The notes under the pieces: model-generated
Databases searched by the model: none
Seen by the model: the letters and a program-made list of their open reading frames with translations, nothing else
What the model was told of the DNA's origin: nothing
Made by a program: the position numbers and the translations under genes
DNA from: an uncultured Dehalococcoidia bacterium
Lineage (GTDB): Bacteria > Chloroflexota > Dehalococcoidia > Lucifugimonadales > UBA3495
Assembly (NCBI GenBank): GCA_951812625.1
Contig: CATOSP010000002.1
Location: forward strand, 496,001 to 560,000
Length of the DNA: 64,000 bases
Reading direction: 5' to 3'
In this document: positions 26,887-36,000 of the stretch, in pieces
Position numbering within the stretch: position 1 is the first letter of the stretch
How the letters are laid out: the number at the start of each line of letters is the position of its first letter

Positions 26887-27726
26887 ATGAACAACATCGG
26901 CATAATTTACAACGCCCGGATACCGGAAGCTCTGGACCTGAGCAGCGCGATTTTCCATCAGTTGAACCTGCACGACGATAGCTGGATGTCCCCAGCCGAA
27001 AACCTGGACTCTCTTCGCACACGAGCCGAGCAGACCGAATTGGTGGTGACAGTTGGCGGCGACGGCACTATTCTCCGGGCCGTCCAGGTTACGGCCGCCA
27101 ACGAGATCCCAGTGGTAGGCGTCAATATGGGCCGACTGGGATTCATGACCGAGCTGCAGGTGCATGAAGCGCTCGACAAGCTCCCCTTCTATCTGGGCGG
27201 CGAATGCAGAGTTGAAGAGCGGAACATGGTGCAGGCTCGTGTAATCCGCAACGGGCTGGAGGAGACAGAGCTATACCACGCGCTTAACGACGTTGTAGTC
27301 GCCAGGGGAGCCGTTTCCAGGGTTGTGACGATCACGGGCAGCATTGATGACGCCCTGGTGACGACCTTCCGTGCGGACGCCGTGATACTGTCCACCGCGA
27401 CGGGCAGCACTGGGTACAATCTTGCTGTTGGCGGTCCCATACTCGATCCGATGTCCGATTCCCTGGTGTTGAAGCCGGTGGCCGCCCACATGGGACTGAC
27501 CGCGGGCCTCGTCCTGGACCCTGCGTCCAAGATTTCTCTCGCATTGGAGGGGTATCAGGACGCCATTGTCAGCGTGGATGGGTACGTGGACTATCCGCTG
27601 TCCCCCGGGGACCGGGTGGAACTGGAGCAGAGTCCTTTCAAGGCCAGATTCCTTCGAGCCAACCCCCCGAGCTATTTCTTCGGCACGCTGACCCGTCGGC
27701 TGGGTTTCAGTTTCCGGGGCCAGTAG
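26887..27726 (+). CDS. nadK: NAD kinase
   Basis: A 279-residue NAD kinase that phosphorylates NAD to NADP. GGDGTILRAVQ carries the catalytic GGDGT motif, GVNMGRLGFMTEL and LSTATGSTGYNLAVGGPIL carry the NE/D-type and Gly-rich nucleotide-binding segments. It is probably cytoplasmic and ATP- or polyphosphate-dependent. The start at 26887 is chosen since the fold (NNIGIIYN) begins at once; the extension to 26827 overlaps the promoter region. It is followed within 5 nt by a NUDIX hydrolase gene. Confidence 0.95.
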   Translation: MNNIGIIYNARIPEALDLSSAIFHQLNLHDDSWMSPAENLDSLRTRAEQTELVVTVGGDGTILRAVQVTAANEIPVVGVNMGRLGFMTELQVHEALDKLPFYLGGECRVEERNMVQARVIRNGLEETELYHALNDVVVARGAVSRVVTITGSIDDALVTTFRADAVILSTATGSTGYNLAVGGPILDPMSDSLVLKPVAAHMGLTAGLVLDPASKISLALEGYQDAIVSVDGYVDYPLSPGDRVELEQSPFKARFLRANPPSYFFGTLTRRLGFSFRGQ

Positions 27727-27730
27727 GAAA

Positions 27731-28291
27731 ATGGATGAGATGCCTGACGCCGATTTGGAACCGACGATCGAGAGCAATCGGGTGTACGAGGGCCGGATCG
27801 TAAACCTCAGGGTCGATACGGTACGTCTCCCCACCGGGCGTGTGACCACCAGGGAGATTGCGGAACATGGCAACAGCGTCTGCATCGTTCCGATTGACTC
27901 GGACGGCAATGTGCTCCTGGTCCGGCAGTACCGCAAACCTGCGGAAGACACACTGCTGGAGGTGCCCGCCGGAGGGATGGACCCGGGGGAGTTGCCCAGA
28001 GACTCGGCGCTGCGGGAGCTTCAGGAGGAGATCGGGCATACAGCCGATGACCTCCGACCTCTCTCCAGCTTCTGGCTTGCTCCCGGCTGGTGTACGGAGT
28101 TCATGTACGCCTACATTGCAACGGGCCTGCGACCCGCGAAGCTTGCCGCAGATGACGACGAAAATATCACTGTAGAGCGCATCCCGCTGGGTGACGTTCC
28201 AATGCTGATCCAGTCGGGGCAGGTCAAGGACGCAAAAAGCATTCTCTCCCTGGTTATGACGCTCAACCTAGTAGACGGGGATAAATGCTAA
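27731..28291 (+). CDS. NUDIX hydrolase, ADP-ribose pyrophosphatase-like
   Basis: A 186-residue NUDIX protein with the complete box [20 protein letters not shown] followed by IG, i.e. GX5EX7[28 protein letters not shown] just before it and [12 protein letters not shown] after it are typical of ADP-ribose/sugar nucleotide pyrophosphatases (NudF-like). It lies 4 nt after nadK, suggesting a shared role in NAD(P) or ADP-ribose turnover. The final codons overlap a TGCTAAACT promoter-like string for sdhA. Confidence 0.9.
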   Translation: MDEMPDADLEPTIESNRVYEGRIVNLRVDTVRLPTGRVTTREIAEHGNSVCIVPIDSDGNVLLVRQYRKPAEDTLLEVPAGGMDPGELPRDSALRELQEEIGHTADDLRPLSSFWLAPGWCTEFMYAYIATGLRPAKLAADDDENITVERIPLGDVPMLIQSGQVKDAKSILSLVMTLNLVDGDKC

Positions 28292-28294
28292 ACT
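28286..28294 (+). promoter_or_regulatory. Possible extended -10 promoter of sdhA
   Basis: TGCTAAACT overlaps the stop codon of the NUDIX gene, 50 nt before the sdhA ATG. It matches the extended -10 form seen before nadK and other genes. No clear -35. Confidence 0.4.
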
Positions 28295-28343
28295 ATGTTG
28301 GCGTTCGAATAGTCACCGGGAACTATCTCCAGAGGAGCAAAGT

Positions 28344-30023
28344 ATGTTAGAGCACGATGTTCTGGTGGTTGGGGCCGGACTGGCGGGGATGCGGGCAGCA
28401 ATTGCAGCTCGTGCCCAGGGAGCCAATGCCGCAATCATCAGCAAGGTCCATCCGGTCCGCAGCCACTCAAACGCGGCCCAGGGCGGGATCAATGCTGCCC
28501 TCCTGGACCGTGGCGACGACTGGGAGGACCACGCCTACGATACCATCAAGGGCAGTGACTTCCTGGGCGATCAGGACGCCATCGAGGTGATGTGCCAGTC
28601 GGCAGGGCAGGCCCTCATAGACATGGAACACTTCGGGGTGACTTTCAACCGGGATGATGAGGGCAAATTGGGCACCCGCGCCTTCGGAGGGCAACGCCGG
28701 GCCCGTACATTCTTTGTTGGTGACTTTACCGGACAGGCCCTGCTGCACGTCATGTTCGAGCAGCTCATCAAGTCGGGGGTACGACGCTACGAGGAATGGT
28801 TCGTCACCGGCCTGATTGAGGAGGACGACCGGGTCTGCGGCGTTACGGCGCTGGAAATTCGTACCGGACAGGTGTTTGCCATACGGGCCAAGACGGTCAT
28901 CTTCTGCACCGGGGGACTGGGCCGTGTTTTTGAACCCAGCACCAATGCGCTCATTGTGACTGGTGACGGCATGGCGTTGGCCTACAATGCCGGGGCTCAG
29001 CTCATGGACATGGAGATGGTCCAGTACCACCCGACTACCCTGGCGGGCAACGGCGTTCTGATATCTGAGGCTGCGCGCGGTGAGGGCGCGTACCTGCTGG
29101 ACAAAAACGGCGACCGATTCATGGAGAGGTACGCTCCCAACATGATGGAGCTCGCTTCCCGGGACGTGGTCTCCCGCGCGGAGCAGACTGAGATCAATGC
29201 GGGCAACGGTATCGACGGGTGCGTCCTGCTAGACTGCCGCCACCTTGGAGAGGCCCTGATCAAGGAGAAGCTGAGCCAGATCCGCGAGATCGGCATTGAC
29301 CTGGCCGGGGTGGACATGGTGACCGATCCGATCCCCATACGCCCCGGTATGCACTACATGATGGGTGGCATCAAGACCGATGTGGATGGCCAGACCAATC
29401 TGCCGGGCGTCTATGCCGCCGGTGAATGCGCCTGCGTAAGCGTTCATGGCGGCAACCGCCTGGGGGCTAACTCTCTGCTGGATACCATAGTCTTCGGGCA
29501 GCGGGCCGGGGATCATGCTGCCAGCGCCGCTCGTGACGTCGAATACATGGAATTTGACGTGGACGCCGTGGTCCGGCGCGAGGAACAGCGGCTACAGGGT
29601 ATCCTGGACCGGCCGCAGAACGGTGACCGGGTGGCCAGCATCCGGCTGGGGATGGGCGAGTCCATGAACAGGAACCTTGCCGTATACCGCAACGAGGCCG
29701 GGATGAGGGAGACAATTCACGACCTCCAGGGTCTGAAGGAGCGGTACACCACCGTGCCTGTGGACAACAAGGGACAGGTCTTCAACACGGACTTGGTCTT
29801 CGCCTTGGAACTTGGATTCATGCTCGACTGTGCCGATACCATCGCCGTCAGTGCCCTGGAACGCATGGACAGTCGGGGCGCCCAGGCCCGCACCGATTAC
29901 CCGGACCGGGACGATGAAAACTGGATGAAGCATATAGTCACCGCCAAGGGAGACGAAGGCCCGGAAATCTCTTATTCTCCCGTCTCCATCACCAGGTGGA
30001 CTCCTGAAGAAAGGAAATACTGA
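28344..30023 (+). CDS. sdhA: Succinate dehydrogenase/fumarate reductase flavoprotein subunit
   Basis: A 559-residue FAD-binding catalytic subunit. The Rossmann dinucleotide motif is [15 protein letters not shown], and the flavinylation site [13 protein letters not shown] has the His for covalent FAD. The active-site segment [22 protein letters not shown] and the catalytic His/Arg region [13 protein letters not shown] are intact. It starts after GAGGAG at 28332-28337 and is followed by sdhB after 3 nt and an HdrB-like subunit, as in class E (SdhABE) or thiol:fumarate reductase type enzymes. No cytochrome b anchor is encoded nearby. Confidence 0.93.
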   Translation: MLEHDVLVVGAGLAGMRAAIAARAQGANAAIISKVHPVRSHSNAAQGGINAALLDRGDDWEDHAYDTIKGSDFLGDQDAIEVMCQSAGQALIDMEHFGVTFNRDDEGKLGTRAFGGQRRARTFFVGDFTGQALLHVMFEQLIKSGVRRYEEWFVTGLIEEDDRVCGVTALEIRTGQVFAIRAKTVIFCTGGLGRVFEPSTNALIVTGDGMALAYNAGAQLMDMEMVQYHPTTLAGNGVLISEAARGEGAYLLDKNGDRFMERYAPNMMELASRDVVSRAEQTEINAGNGIDGCVLLDCRHLGEALIKEKLSQIREIGIDLAGVDMVTDPIPIRPGMHYMMGGIKTDVDGQTNLPGVYAAGECACVSVHGGNRLGANSLLDTIVFGQRAGDHAASAARDVEYMEFDVDAVVRREEQRLQGILDRPQNGDRVASIRLGMGESMNRNLAVYRNEAGMRETIHDLQGLKERYTTVPVDNKGQVFNTDLVFALELGFMLDCADTIAVSALERMDSRGAQARTDYPDRDDENWMKHIVTAKGDEGPEISYSPVSITRWTPEERKY

Positions 30024-30026
30024 CCA

Positions 30027-31013
30027 ATGGACTTGACTCTCAGGGTCAGAAGGTTCGATCCGGACTCAGACAACCCCGAACCCTACTGGCAAGATTTTTC
30101 CGTAACCGTCGAGGACAACGCTACAGTCCTGGACGCCCTGATCAAGGTGCGCGAGGATGTGGACGGGACCCTGAGTTTGCGGTGCTCCTGCCGCAGCTCC
30201 ATCTGTGGCTCCTGCGCCATGCGGATAAACGGTCATGCGACCCTGGCCTGCAAGGCCCAGGCCCGGGATAGCCTGGGAGATGACAACGTTATCGTCGTGG
30301 AACCGGCCGGGGTGATGCATGTCCTGAAGGACCTGGTGGTCGATTTCGACCTTTTCTGGGACAAGATCATGGCGGTGGAACCTTACCTCCAGCCCCAGGG
30401 ACCGGAGCCCGAGGGTGAATACATTGCCTCCAACGAGTCAATGCTGCACCTTTCCGGCGTGACCGCCTGCATCATGTGCGGCGCGTGCGTCTCCGACTGC
30501 ACTGTGCTTGAGGTCGATCCGACGTTCATGGGTCCGGCTGCGCTGGCCAAGGCCTATCGCTTCACCGCTGACCCTCGGGACGGAGACGAAGAGGGCCACT
30601 CCGAGGACCGGCTGAGGATGTTGAGTGAAGCGTCGGGAATGTGGGACTGCACCCGCTGTTTCGAGTGTGTGCAGGTCTGTCCCAAGGGTGTTGCGCCGAT
30701 GGACCGGATCATGTCCCTGCGCGACCAGGCCCTGGCCGCCGGCATGGACAAGAATTACGGTGCACGCCACGTGCAAGCCTTCAGCGACCTGGTCGAGCAC
30801 AGCGGCTGGCTGGACGAGCTTAGAATCGTGCCGATGACCATGGGGTTGGGCAATGTGCCCGCACTGCTTAACGTGATGCCCGAGGCGCTGCGTGCCCTGA
30901 GTCACGGCAAGCTCCCGCCATTGGTTCATCCGGAACTTCCTGGCGCGGAGAACATCCGTAACCTGTTCGAGAAAGTGGAGCAGGGCGGCAAGGAGCCAGA
31001 AGGCCACCATTAG
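30027..31013 (+). CDS. sdhB: Succinate dehydrogenase/fumarate reductase iron-sulfur subunit
   Basis: A 328-residue iron-sulfur subunit. The N-terminal [2Fe-2S] plant-type ferredoxin domain has CRSSICGSCAMRINGHATLAC-type spacing (four Cys within about 180-240 nt of 30180-30252). The C-terminal domain has two [4Fe-4S]-type clusters, CIMCGACVSDC and CTRCFECVQVCP, rather than the [4Fe-4S]+[3Fe-4S] pair of classic SdhB. The tail after the last cluster is about 90 residues longer than in E. coli. This fits the HdrC-like arrangement of TfrB/SdhB in class E enzymes, working with the next gene. Confidence 0.9.
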   Translation: MDLTLRVRRFDPDSDNPEPYWQDFSVTVEDNATVLDALIKVREDVDGTLSLRCSCRSSICGSCAMRINGHATLACKAQARDSLGDDNVIVVEPAGVMHVLKDLVVDFDLFWDKIMAVEPYLQPQGPEPEGEYIASNESMLHLSGVTACIMCGACVSDCTVLEVDPTFMGPAALAKAYRFTADPRDGDEEGHSEDRLRMLSEASGMWDCTRCFECVQVCPKGVAPMDRIMSLRDQALAAGMDKNYGARHVQAFSDLVEHSGWLDELRIVPMTMGLGNVPALLNVMPEALRALSHGKLPPLVHPELPGAENIRNLFEKVEQGGKEPEGHH

Positions 31014-31056
31014 CCCCTGTTCTGATATCCCGAATCTATAGACCCGGAGGCCACAC

Positions 31057-31941
31057 TTGAAATACGCCTTCTATCCTGGCTGCGTGTCCCGCGGAGGCTG
31101 CCCGGAGTTGTATCCGGCGGCCAAGCTGATATGCGAACGCCTTGGCATTGAACTCGAGGAGATGCCCGGAGCTTCCTGCACCGGGGCCGGAGTCTTGCAA
31201 GAGAAGAACCGTACGTTGGGAGATACGCTCAACGCACGGACATTCGCAATGGCCGAAAACCTTGGCTTGCCCATAATGACCATTTGCAGCACTTGTCAGG
31301 GCGTGATGTCCCAGGCGAACTACCGCCTGAAGAACGACCCCGAATACCTTGCGCAGGTCAACTCCTATTTGGCAGAGGAAGGACTGGAGTACAAGGGTTC
31401 CGCGGACCCCAAACACCTGCTGTGGGTACTTATCGAAGACTACGGTATCGACAGGCTAACCACGCTGATCACCCGGCCGCTTGGCGGAGTCCGGCTGGCT
31501 CCCTTCTACGGCTGCTACCTCGTCCGGCCAACCGAGGCCCTGGGAATGGAGGATAACCCGGAAAGGTCGACTTCACTGGAAAAGTTGATCGAGATCCTGG
31601 GCGCGACCGTGGTGGACTATTCGGGGAAGACCCGTTGCTGCGGTTTCCCCATTCTGACCATCAACGAGCGGAACTCTGTGGCGATGGTGGCCAAGCATAC
31701 CCTCGACGTGAAAGACCTTGGCGCAGACGCGATGGTTACGCCATGCCCACTGTGTCACCTTAACCTGGACGGGTTCCAGCCCAAGGCGTCGGCCCAGGCG
31801 CAGCGCTCTATCGGAATGCCCATCCTGCACCTGCCGCAGGCCATAGGTCTGGCGATGGGAATTTCGCCCCAGGAACTGGGACTCCGCCGCCACATCGTGA
31901 ACACAGCGCCTCTGGTCACCAAGCTGGGTGTGAGAGCCTAG
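31057..31941 (+). CDS. HdrB/SdhE-like cysteine-rich (CCG-domain) subunit
   Basis: A 294-residue CCG-domain protein like HdrB and SdhE. It starts at TTG 31057 with GGAGG at 31046-31050. The first module has [16 protein letters not shown] and CSTCQG, with Ser-Cys-Thr-Gly in place of the Cys-Cys-Gly of the first CCG motif. The second module RCCGFPIL ... [10 protein letters not shown] is complete. In methanogens such modules bind a noncubane [4Fe-4S] cluster and reduce disulfides; in SdhABE-type enzymes they are thought to replace the membrane anchor. It lies 43 nt after sdhB and closes the operon at a strong terminator. Confidence 0.9.
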   Translation: MKYAFYPGCVSRGGCPELYPAAKLICERLGIELEEMPGASCTGAGVLQEKNRTLGDTLNARTFAMAENLGLPIMTICSTCQGVMSQANYRLKNDPEYLAQVNSYLAEEGLEYKGSADPKHLLWVLIEDYGIDRLTTLITRPLGGVRLAPFYGCYLVRPTEALGMEDNPERSTSLEKLIEILGATVVDYSGKTRCCGFPILTINERNSVAMVAKHTLDVKDLGADAMVTPCPLCHLNLDGFQPKASAQAQRSIGMPILHLPQAIGLAMGISPQELGLRRHIVNTAPLVTKLGVRA

Positions 31942-32388
31942 CCCACGTCCCACCCCAGAGTAAAAAAGGACCGGGGCTGACGGATTCCGTCAGCCCCGGA
32001 CTTTTTTGGTTTCGAATGGTCAGTAGCCCACGCATCAGATACTTGTGGTGCACATCCCTACCGCATCGGTCTCTTAAGCGAACAATTCCCCTACTCCGAC
32101 ACTGAACCGGGGCATCAATCATCCCTGGTCAATGTCTCCAGCTCCGACCGTGCCAACGGCTCATGCCAAGGTCTGTAGGCCGTCGCAGTCTTCGCTCCTC
32201 GGCACGGGACGTTGGACCATGCTCGTATCAGCTTCCGGCCAGTCGGAGACTTTTCGCCCGTACCTCAACAGGGTTTGTAACCCCAAGCTACGCCCGTTGG
32301 TTGGTAGGTGCGATATATCCTCAGCACTGAACAGGACCTCGCGCTTTGCGGCAAAAATCCGTGGCAGCGGTCACCATGCCGTCTCACT
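31942..32388. other. 447-bp gap holding a terminator
   Basis: Only the hairpin at 31971-31999 with flanking A and T runs can be supported. The remainder (32010-32388) shows no tRNA, repeat or plausible coding frame. Confidence 0.5.
31962..32007. terminator. Bidirectional intrinsic terminator after the sdh operon
   Basis: Stem arms 31971-31984 and 31986-31999 are complementary with a tight loop. An A6 run lies on the left and a T6 run on the right, so it can terminate both the sdh operon and the minus-strand aminotransferase operon. Confidence 0.85.
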
Positions 32389-33684
32389 CTAGCCCCGGAG
32401 AGTCGGAATCACTTCAGAGAAGGCCTGTATGGTGCGCTCTACGTCCTCATCCGTGTGGGCGATGGATGGGTAGTATTTCTGGCCTCCCTTCAGGATGCCG
32501 CGTTCCAGCAGGCCCTCGTTGAACCTGCTCATGAGGCGGGTGTCGGCCCTCAGCCCATCGCGGTAGTTGGTCACGGGTTGGTCGGTGAAGAAAACGTCGA
32601 AGATAGCGTCTTCTCCGCACATCTGCGCGGGAATGCCGTTCTCCTGGAACATGTCCATCATGGCGGTCCTGACTCGATTTCCGACGCTGTAGAGCCGCTC
32701 GTAAGCGCCCTCCTTGCGCAGTTCATCAAGCGTCGCGAGCCCGGCGGCGCAGGCGATCGGGTTCCCATTCAGGGTGCCTACCTGGCTGACGAACGACTCG
32801 GAGTCAACCGTCCCCTGGTCGAAAACGGACATTACATCAGCGCGGCCCATCACTGCGGCCAGCGGATAGCCCCCGCCCATAATCTTGCCTGTGGCGCAGA
32901 GGTCTGGAGTCACACCGTAGAGTTCCTGTGCTCCGCCGTAAGCCAACCGGAAGCTGGTTACGACTTCATCGAAAATCAATGGTATCTCGTACTTGGCCGT
33001 GACTTGTCTCAATCCCTGGAGGAATCCTGGTTGGGGGGCCAGTATACGCTGCAAAGGTTCAACTATCACCGCAGCCAACTCATCATGATGGGCGTCGATG
33101 ATGGTCGTGGTCGTATCGATGTCGTTGAATGGAGCGATGAGCATCAGGTCGCGGATCGCCCTCGGGATACCACTGTTGTTGGCTTCAGACTGTGGGAATT
33201 CTTCCGATGCCGACGGAGTTACGCTCATCTGCGCGTAATCGCTGGTACCGTGGTACCCGCCTTCAAACTTGAGTACTTTCTCACGCTTGCGATAGGCTCT
33301 GGCAGTCCGCATAGCCTGAAAACAGGCATCGGTGCCACTGGTCGTGAAGCGCACCCGCTCGGCGCACGGCACGGCCTCCACAAGCTGCTCGGCCAGAAGC
33401 ACAGCTTTCTGGTTTGTAGCGAAGAAGGTGCTGCCCTGCTCTACGGCCTTGATCACCGCCTCGGTGACCGCCGGGTGGGCGTGTCCGAGTATCATAGGCC
33501 CGGAGCCCATCAGCCAGTCAACGTACTCGTTTCCACTGACGTCGTATACGTGTGAGCCCCGTCCCTCCCGTACCAAAAAGTTGAGGTCTTCTCGAAAGGT
33601 CAGGTTCCCGTTATTTCCGCCGGGCAGATATTGGGCGGCTTTTTCGAGCAGTTCTTGCTCCAAGGGTGTGCGCTTCTGTGTCAT
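32389..33684 (-). CDS. Class III PLP aminotransferase, glutamate-1-semialdehyde aminomutase-like
   Basis: A 431-residue PLP enzyme of the class III family, close to HemL. The PLP lysine is Lys267 in ATGKIMGGGYPLAA. The cofactor Asp lies in IFDEVVTSFR, and the substrate region TSGTDACFQAMRTARAY is present. Whether it is a true hemL or an amino-acid transaminase of unknown substrate cannot be decided. Its ATG (33684) overlaps the stop of the upstream AT-rich gene (ATGA), so it is translationally coupled to a protein of unknown function. Confidence 0.88.
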   Translation of the reverse strand: MTQKRTPLEQELLEKAAQYLPGGNNGNLTFREDLNFLVREGRGSHVYDVSGNEYVDWLMGSGPMILGHAHPAVTEAVIKAVEQGSTFFATNQKAVLLAEQLVEAVPCAERVRFTTSGTDACFQAMRTARAYRKREKVLKFEGGYHGTSDYAQMSVTPSASEEFPQSEANNSGIPRAIRDLMLIAPFNDIDTTTTIIDAHHDELAAVIVEPLQRILAPQPGFLQGLRQVTAKYEIPLIFDEVVTSFRLAYGGAQELYGVTPDLCATGKIMGGGYPLAAVMGRADVMSVFDQGTVDSESFVSQVGTLNGNPIACAAGLATLDELRKEGAYERLYSVGNRVRTAMMDMFQENGIPAQMCGEDAIFDVFFTDQPVTNYRDGLRADTRLMSRFNEGLLERGILKGGQKYYPSIAHTDEDVERTIQAFSEVIPTLRG

Positions 33685-34106
33685 GAATTCTCCTCACTTA
33701 TGGTCGTGGGCTTAGTGCTTGGCAACTGTGTCACTTTGTCCCCGATGCCCACGTTAGCTACTCCCTCCCGGTCAACGGTGCTTCTAGACGTGTTAATCCG
33801 CTTGACCTTCGTCACATAGGGAGTGAACGAGCTTGCAATGCTAGGAAGTATAGAATCAGGGTTTAGTTCTTGATATGTCTCATAAGTCCTGGCCACCGAG
33901 AACCGTGGATGGGTTTCGAAGACACGAACGCGAATCTTTTCACGTTCCAACTGGCCGAGGCATTCTTCAGTATGAGGATCGATGATAGTTAGAGCGGGGT
34001 CTAGAACTACGAACTCCATATTCAGCTCAACGCCATCTTGAGAACCTCTGTTGATGATCAGTTCTCGTGTGTTTAGTATTTTGGCGACGTTTCCTTCGAT
34101 CGCCAT
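33681..34106 (-). CDS. Unknown protein with 'GxxDGV' beta-barrel segment, AT-rich gene
   Basis: A 141-residue soluble protein not recognised by name. It starts IEGNVAKILNTRELIINRG then SQDGVELNMEFVVLDP, followed by LGQLEREKIRVRVFE and RFSVARTYE, a strand-rich pattern like small beta-barrel domains (FlgT-C/OB-like); the C-terminus is polar. The ATG at 34106 has GGAGGGG about 7 nt upstream. The base composition is visibly more AT-rich than neighbours. The upstream membrane gene carries a related GGQDGVMLGHRFTVFN segment. Stop/start overlap with the aminotransferase and a 2-nt gap to the upstream gene indicate a three-gene operon. Confidence 0.7.
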   Translation of the reverse strand: MAIEGNVAKILNTRELIINRGSQDGVELNMEFVVLDPALTIIDPHTEECLGQLEREKIRVRVFETHPRFSVARTYETYQELNPDSILPSIASSFTPYVTKVKRINTSRSTVDREGVANVGIGDKVTQLPSTKPTTISEENS

Positions 34107-34108
34107 TA

Positions 34109-34801
34109 TCAGCCCCTCCAAGTCTTTAGGAGTTCATGAAGCCAGTCGAACAAGGCTTCGATAGGGATTTGCCTTCTGATCGAAACCCCATGAGGAGGTG
34201 AGGCATCACTTCGCATTCGCCCCTCCAGACCTTCCCAGAACTCTGGGTTGATCCTATCAGAAACTACACAGGTACAAGAGGTTTCTTGTATTTCCGAGAC
34301 CTCTAGCACACCCCAATTCTCCTGAGTAGCTGTATTGAATACCGTAAATCGATGACCAAGCATTACACCGTCTTGGCCGCCGAGCAGTAAGCTAACTCCA
34401 ACGCTCCCATCAATGGACCCAATGCCTGTAGCCTCAACTGTCCTTGTCTGGCTAGCGACAGCCTTGCTCACAGTTCTTAGGGTAATCCACACCATGAGCC
34501 GCTTCAAGAGCCGCGGAATTGCAAACGTTGTCAGTAGGTAGAGGAATAGGAGAATCGCGGTAACAAATGCTGAAATCAGTGTCGCAAGGATCGTGTTGAT
34601 TGCGACCAATGATATCGATAATGAGGCTAGGTCTATCCTCGCTTGAAAGACGAATAAGACTACTGTCAGTACGACTGCGAAAGTAGGCAGTAGCCATGAA
34701 AGTTTTATACTCCATGATCGCAAGAGTTGTTTCCATACTTGCTGAAAGGGATCAGCTTCAATCCAGGTTGTACACGTTTTCAAAAAGCCCCACCAGCACA
34801 C
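34109..34801 (-). CDS. Membrane protein with two N-terminal helices and a GxxDGV domain, AT-rich
   Basis: Up to 230 residues. Two or three membrane segments are visible: LLPTFAVVLTVVLFVF, SISLVAINTILATLISAFVTAILLFLYLL-type stretches in 34550-34700. A soluble domain then resembles that of the next gene: GSVGVSLLLGGQDGVMLGHRF and WGVLEVSEIQ. The start is uncertain: an ATG at 34801 lies inside the mdh terminator hairpin, so a later TTG near 34730 may be used. Composition is AT-rich against its neighbours, suggesting transfer. Function unknown. Confidence 0.6.
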   Translation of the reverse strand: MCWWGFLKTCTTWIEADPFQQVWKQLLRSWSIKLSWLLPTFAVVLTVVLFVFQARIDLASLSISLVAINTILATLISAFVTAILLFLYLLTTFAIPRLLKRLMVWITLRTVSKAVASQTRTVEATGIGSIDGSVGVSLLLGGQDGVMLGHRFTVFNTATQENWGVLEVSEIQETSCTCVVSDRINPEFWEGLEGRMRSDASPPHGVSIRRQIPIEALFDWLHELLKTWRG

Positions 34802-34813
34802 ACTGATGGGGCA
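34786..34813 (-). terminator. Intrinsic terminator after mdh
   Basis: On the minus strand, GCCCCATCAG pairs with CTGGTGGGGC around a TGTGTG loop and is followed by a T5 run. It lies 30 nt beyond the mdh stop. Confidence 0.8.
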
Positions 34814-34843
34814 CAGGGTTGCGTCAGGCTACCGGACAGGAAT

Positions 34844-35791
34844 CTATTGCGATTGTTCAGCCTTGGCTTGGTGCATCACATCCACCAGTTCCTGGACGCT
34901 GGCGGCGGACTGGTTCAGGGAGGCCCGTTCCTCTTCGGTCAGGCGGATTTCAACCACCTGCTCCATGCCACCTGCTCCCAGCTTGGCCGGAACGCCAACG
35001 CACAGGCCATTGATGCCGAACTCGCCCTCCAGGTAGACGCAACATGGAAGGATGCGTTTCTTGTCCAGCAGCACAGCCTCAACCATCTGGGTGATGGCGG
35101 CCGATGGCGCATAGTACGCGCTGCCTTCCTTCAGCAGGGCGACAATCTCGCCGCCGCCGTTCCTGGTCCGTTGGACCAGCTGGTCGATCTTCTCCTCGGC
35201 CATCAGTTCGCTGATGGGGATGCCGCCGACGGTGGTGTAGCGCACCAGTGGGACCATGTCGTCGCCGTGCCCACCGAGAACGTAGGCTTGCACGTCTTCC
35301 ACGGAGACATCCAATTCTTGGGCGATGAAGGTGCGGAACCGGGCAGTGTCCAGGATTCCAGCCATTCCAAAGACGCGGTTGCGCGGGAACCCGGAACTTT
35401 CGTAGACGTTCTGGACCATGGCGTCCAGGGGATTGGTCACGGCGATGATGATGCAGTTGGGGGAGTGCTTCACCACCTCCGAGGTGACCGCTGATGTGAT
35501 CCGCATGTTCGTCAGGAGCAGATCGTCCCGGCTCATTCCGGGACGCCGGGCTATACCGGCTGTGATAACCACCAGGTCAGAGTTGGCCGACTCTTCATAC
35601 CCGTTGCTGCCGGTAACTACGGCGTCAGACCCTACCACCGGGCCGGCTTCCAGCATATCGAGGGCTTTCCCCTGGGGAAGGTCCTCCACGACGTCCACCA
35701 AGACAACGTCGGCGTATCCGAGGGACTGAATCCTGAGCGCTGTGGTTGCGCCCACGTTGCCAGCTCCGACTACGGTTACCTTACTTCGCAT
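34844..35791 (-). CDS. mdh: Malate dehydrogenase
   Basis: A 315-residue LDH-like malate dehydrogenase interconverting malate and oxaloacetate with [18 protein letters not shown] is the Rossmann motif, [12 protein letters not shown] carries the substrate-specifying Arg of malate dehydrogenases, VTNPLDAM and [10 protein letters not shown] carry the binding Asn and catalytic His. The start at 35791 follows AGGAG; the extra 18 residues upstream are rejected. The nearest gene upstream is icd on the same strand, so two TCA-cycle enzymes are adjacent, but a 209-bp gap and hairpin suggest separate units. Confidence 0.96.
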   Translation of the reverse strand: MRSKVTVVGAGNVGATTALRIQSLGYADVVLVDVVEDLPQGKALDMLEAGPVVGSDAVVTGSNGYEESANSDLVVITAGIARRPGMSRDDLLLTNMRITSAVTSEVVKHSPNCIIIAVTNPLDAMVQNVYESSGFPRNRVFGMAGILDTARFRTFIAQELDVSVEDVQAYVLGGHGDDMVPLVRYTTVGGIPISELMAEEKIDQLVQRTRNGGGEIVALLKEGSAYYAPSAAITQMVEAVLLDKKRILPCCVYLEGEFGINGLCVGVPAKLGAGGMEQVVEIRLTEEERASLNQSAASVQELVDVMHQAKAEQSQ

Positions 35792-35959
35792 CTGGTTAGT
35801 GCTCCTATGCTTGATTTGCCTGATTTGGCCCCCTGATTGGCACAAGAGAGCCGGGCACGTCGTTATCCCTTATACGCGGTCCGAGCACGGGGAACCGGGG
35901 CCGACACAGCGGGTCAAGGGGAAGCGGCACTCAACCCCCAAGCGTTCATACGTCAGTAA

Positions 35960-35994
35960 ACCGGCTGGCTGAATATGGGCTTCAGCCAGCCGGT
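35960..35994. terminator. Hairpin between mdh and icd
   Basis: Arms 35960-35972 and 35982-35994 are perfectly complementary (13 bp). A short T4 run lies on the right, and a TTTA lies after it on the minus strand. It probably terminates icd, whose stop is at 36001-36003. Confidence 0.65.
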
Positions 35995-36000
35995 GTTTTG

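Noticed and set aside
32308..33555. 415-codon plus-strand frame opposite the aminotransferase
   Set aside because: Antisense shadow; the minus-strand protein has clear PLP motifs.
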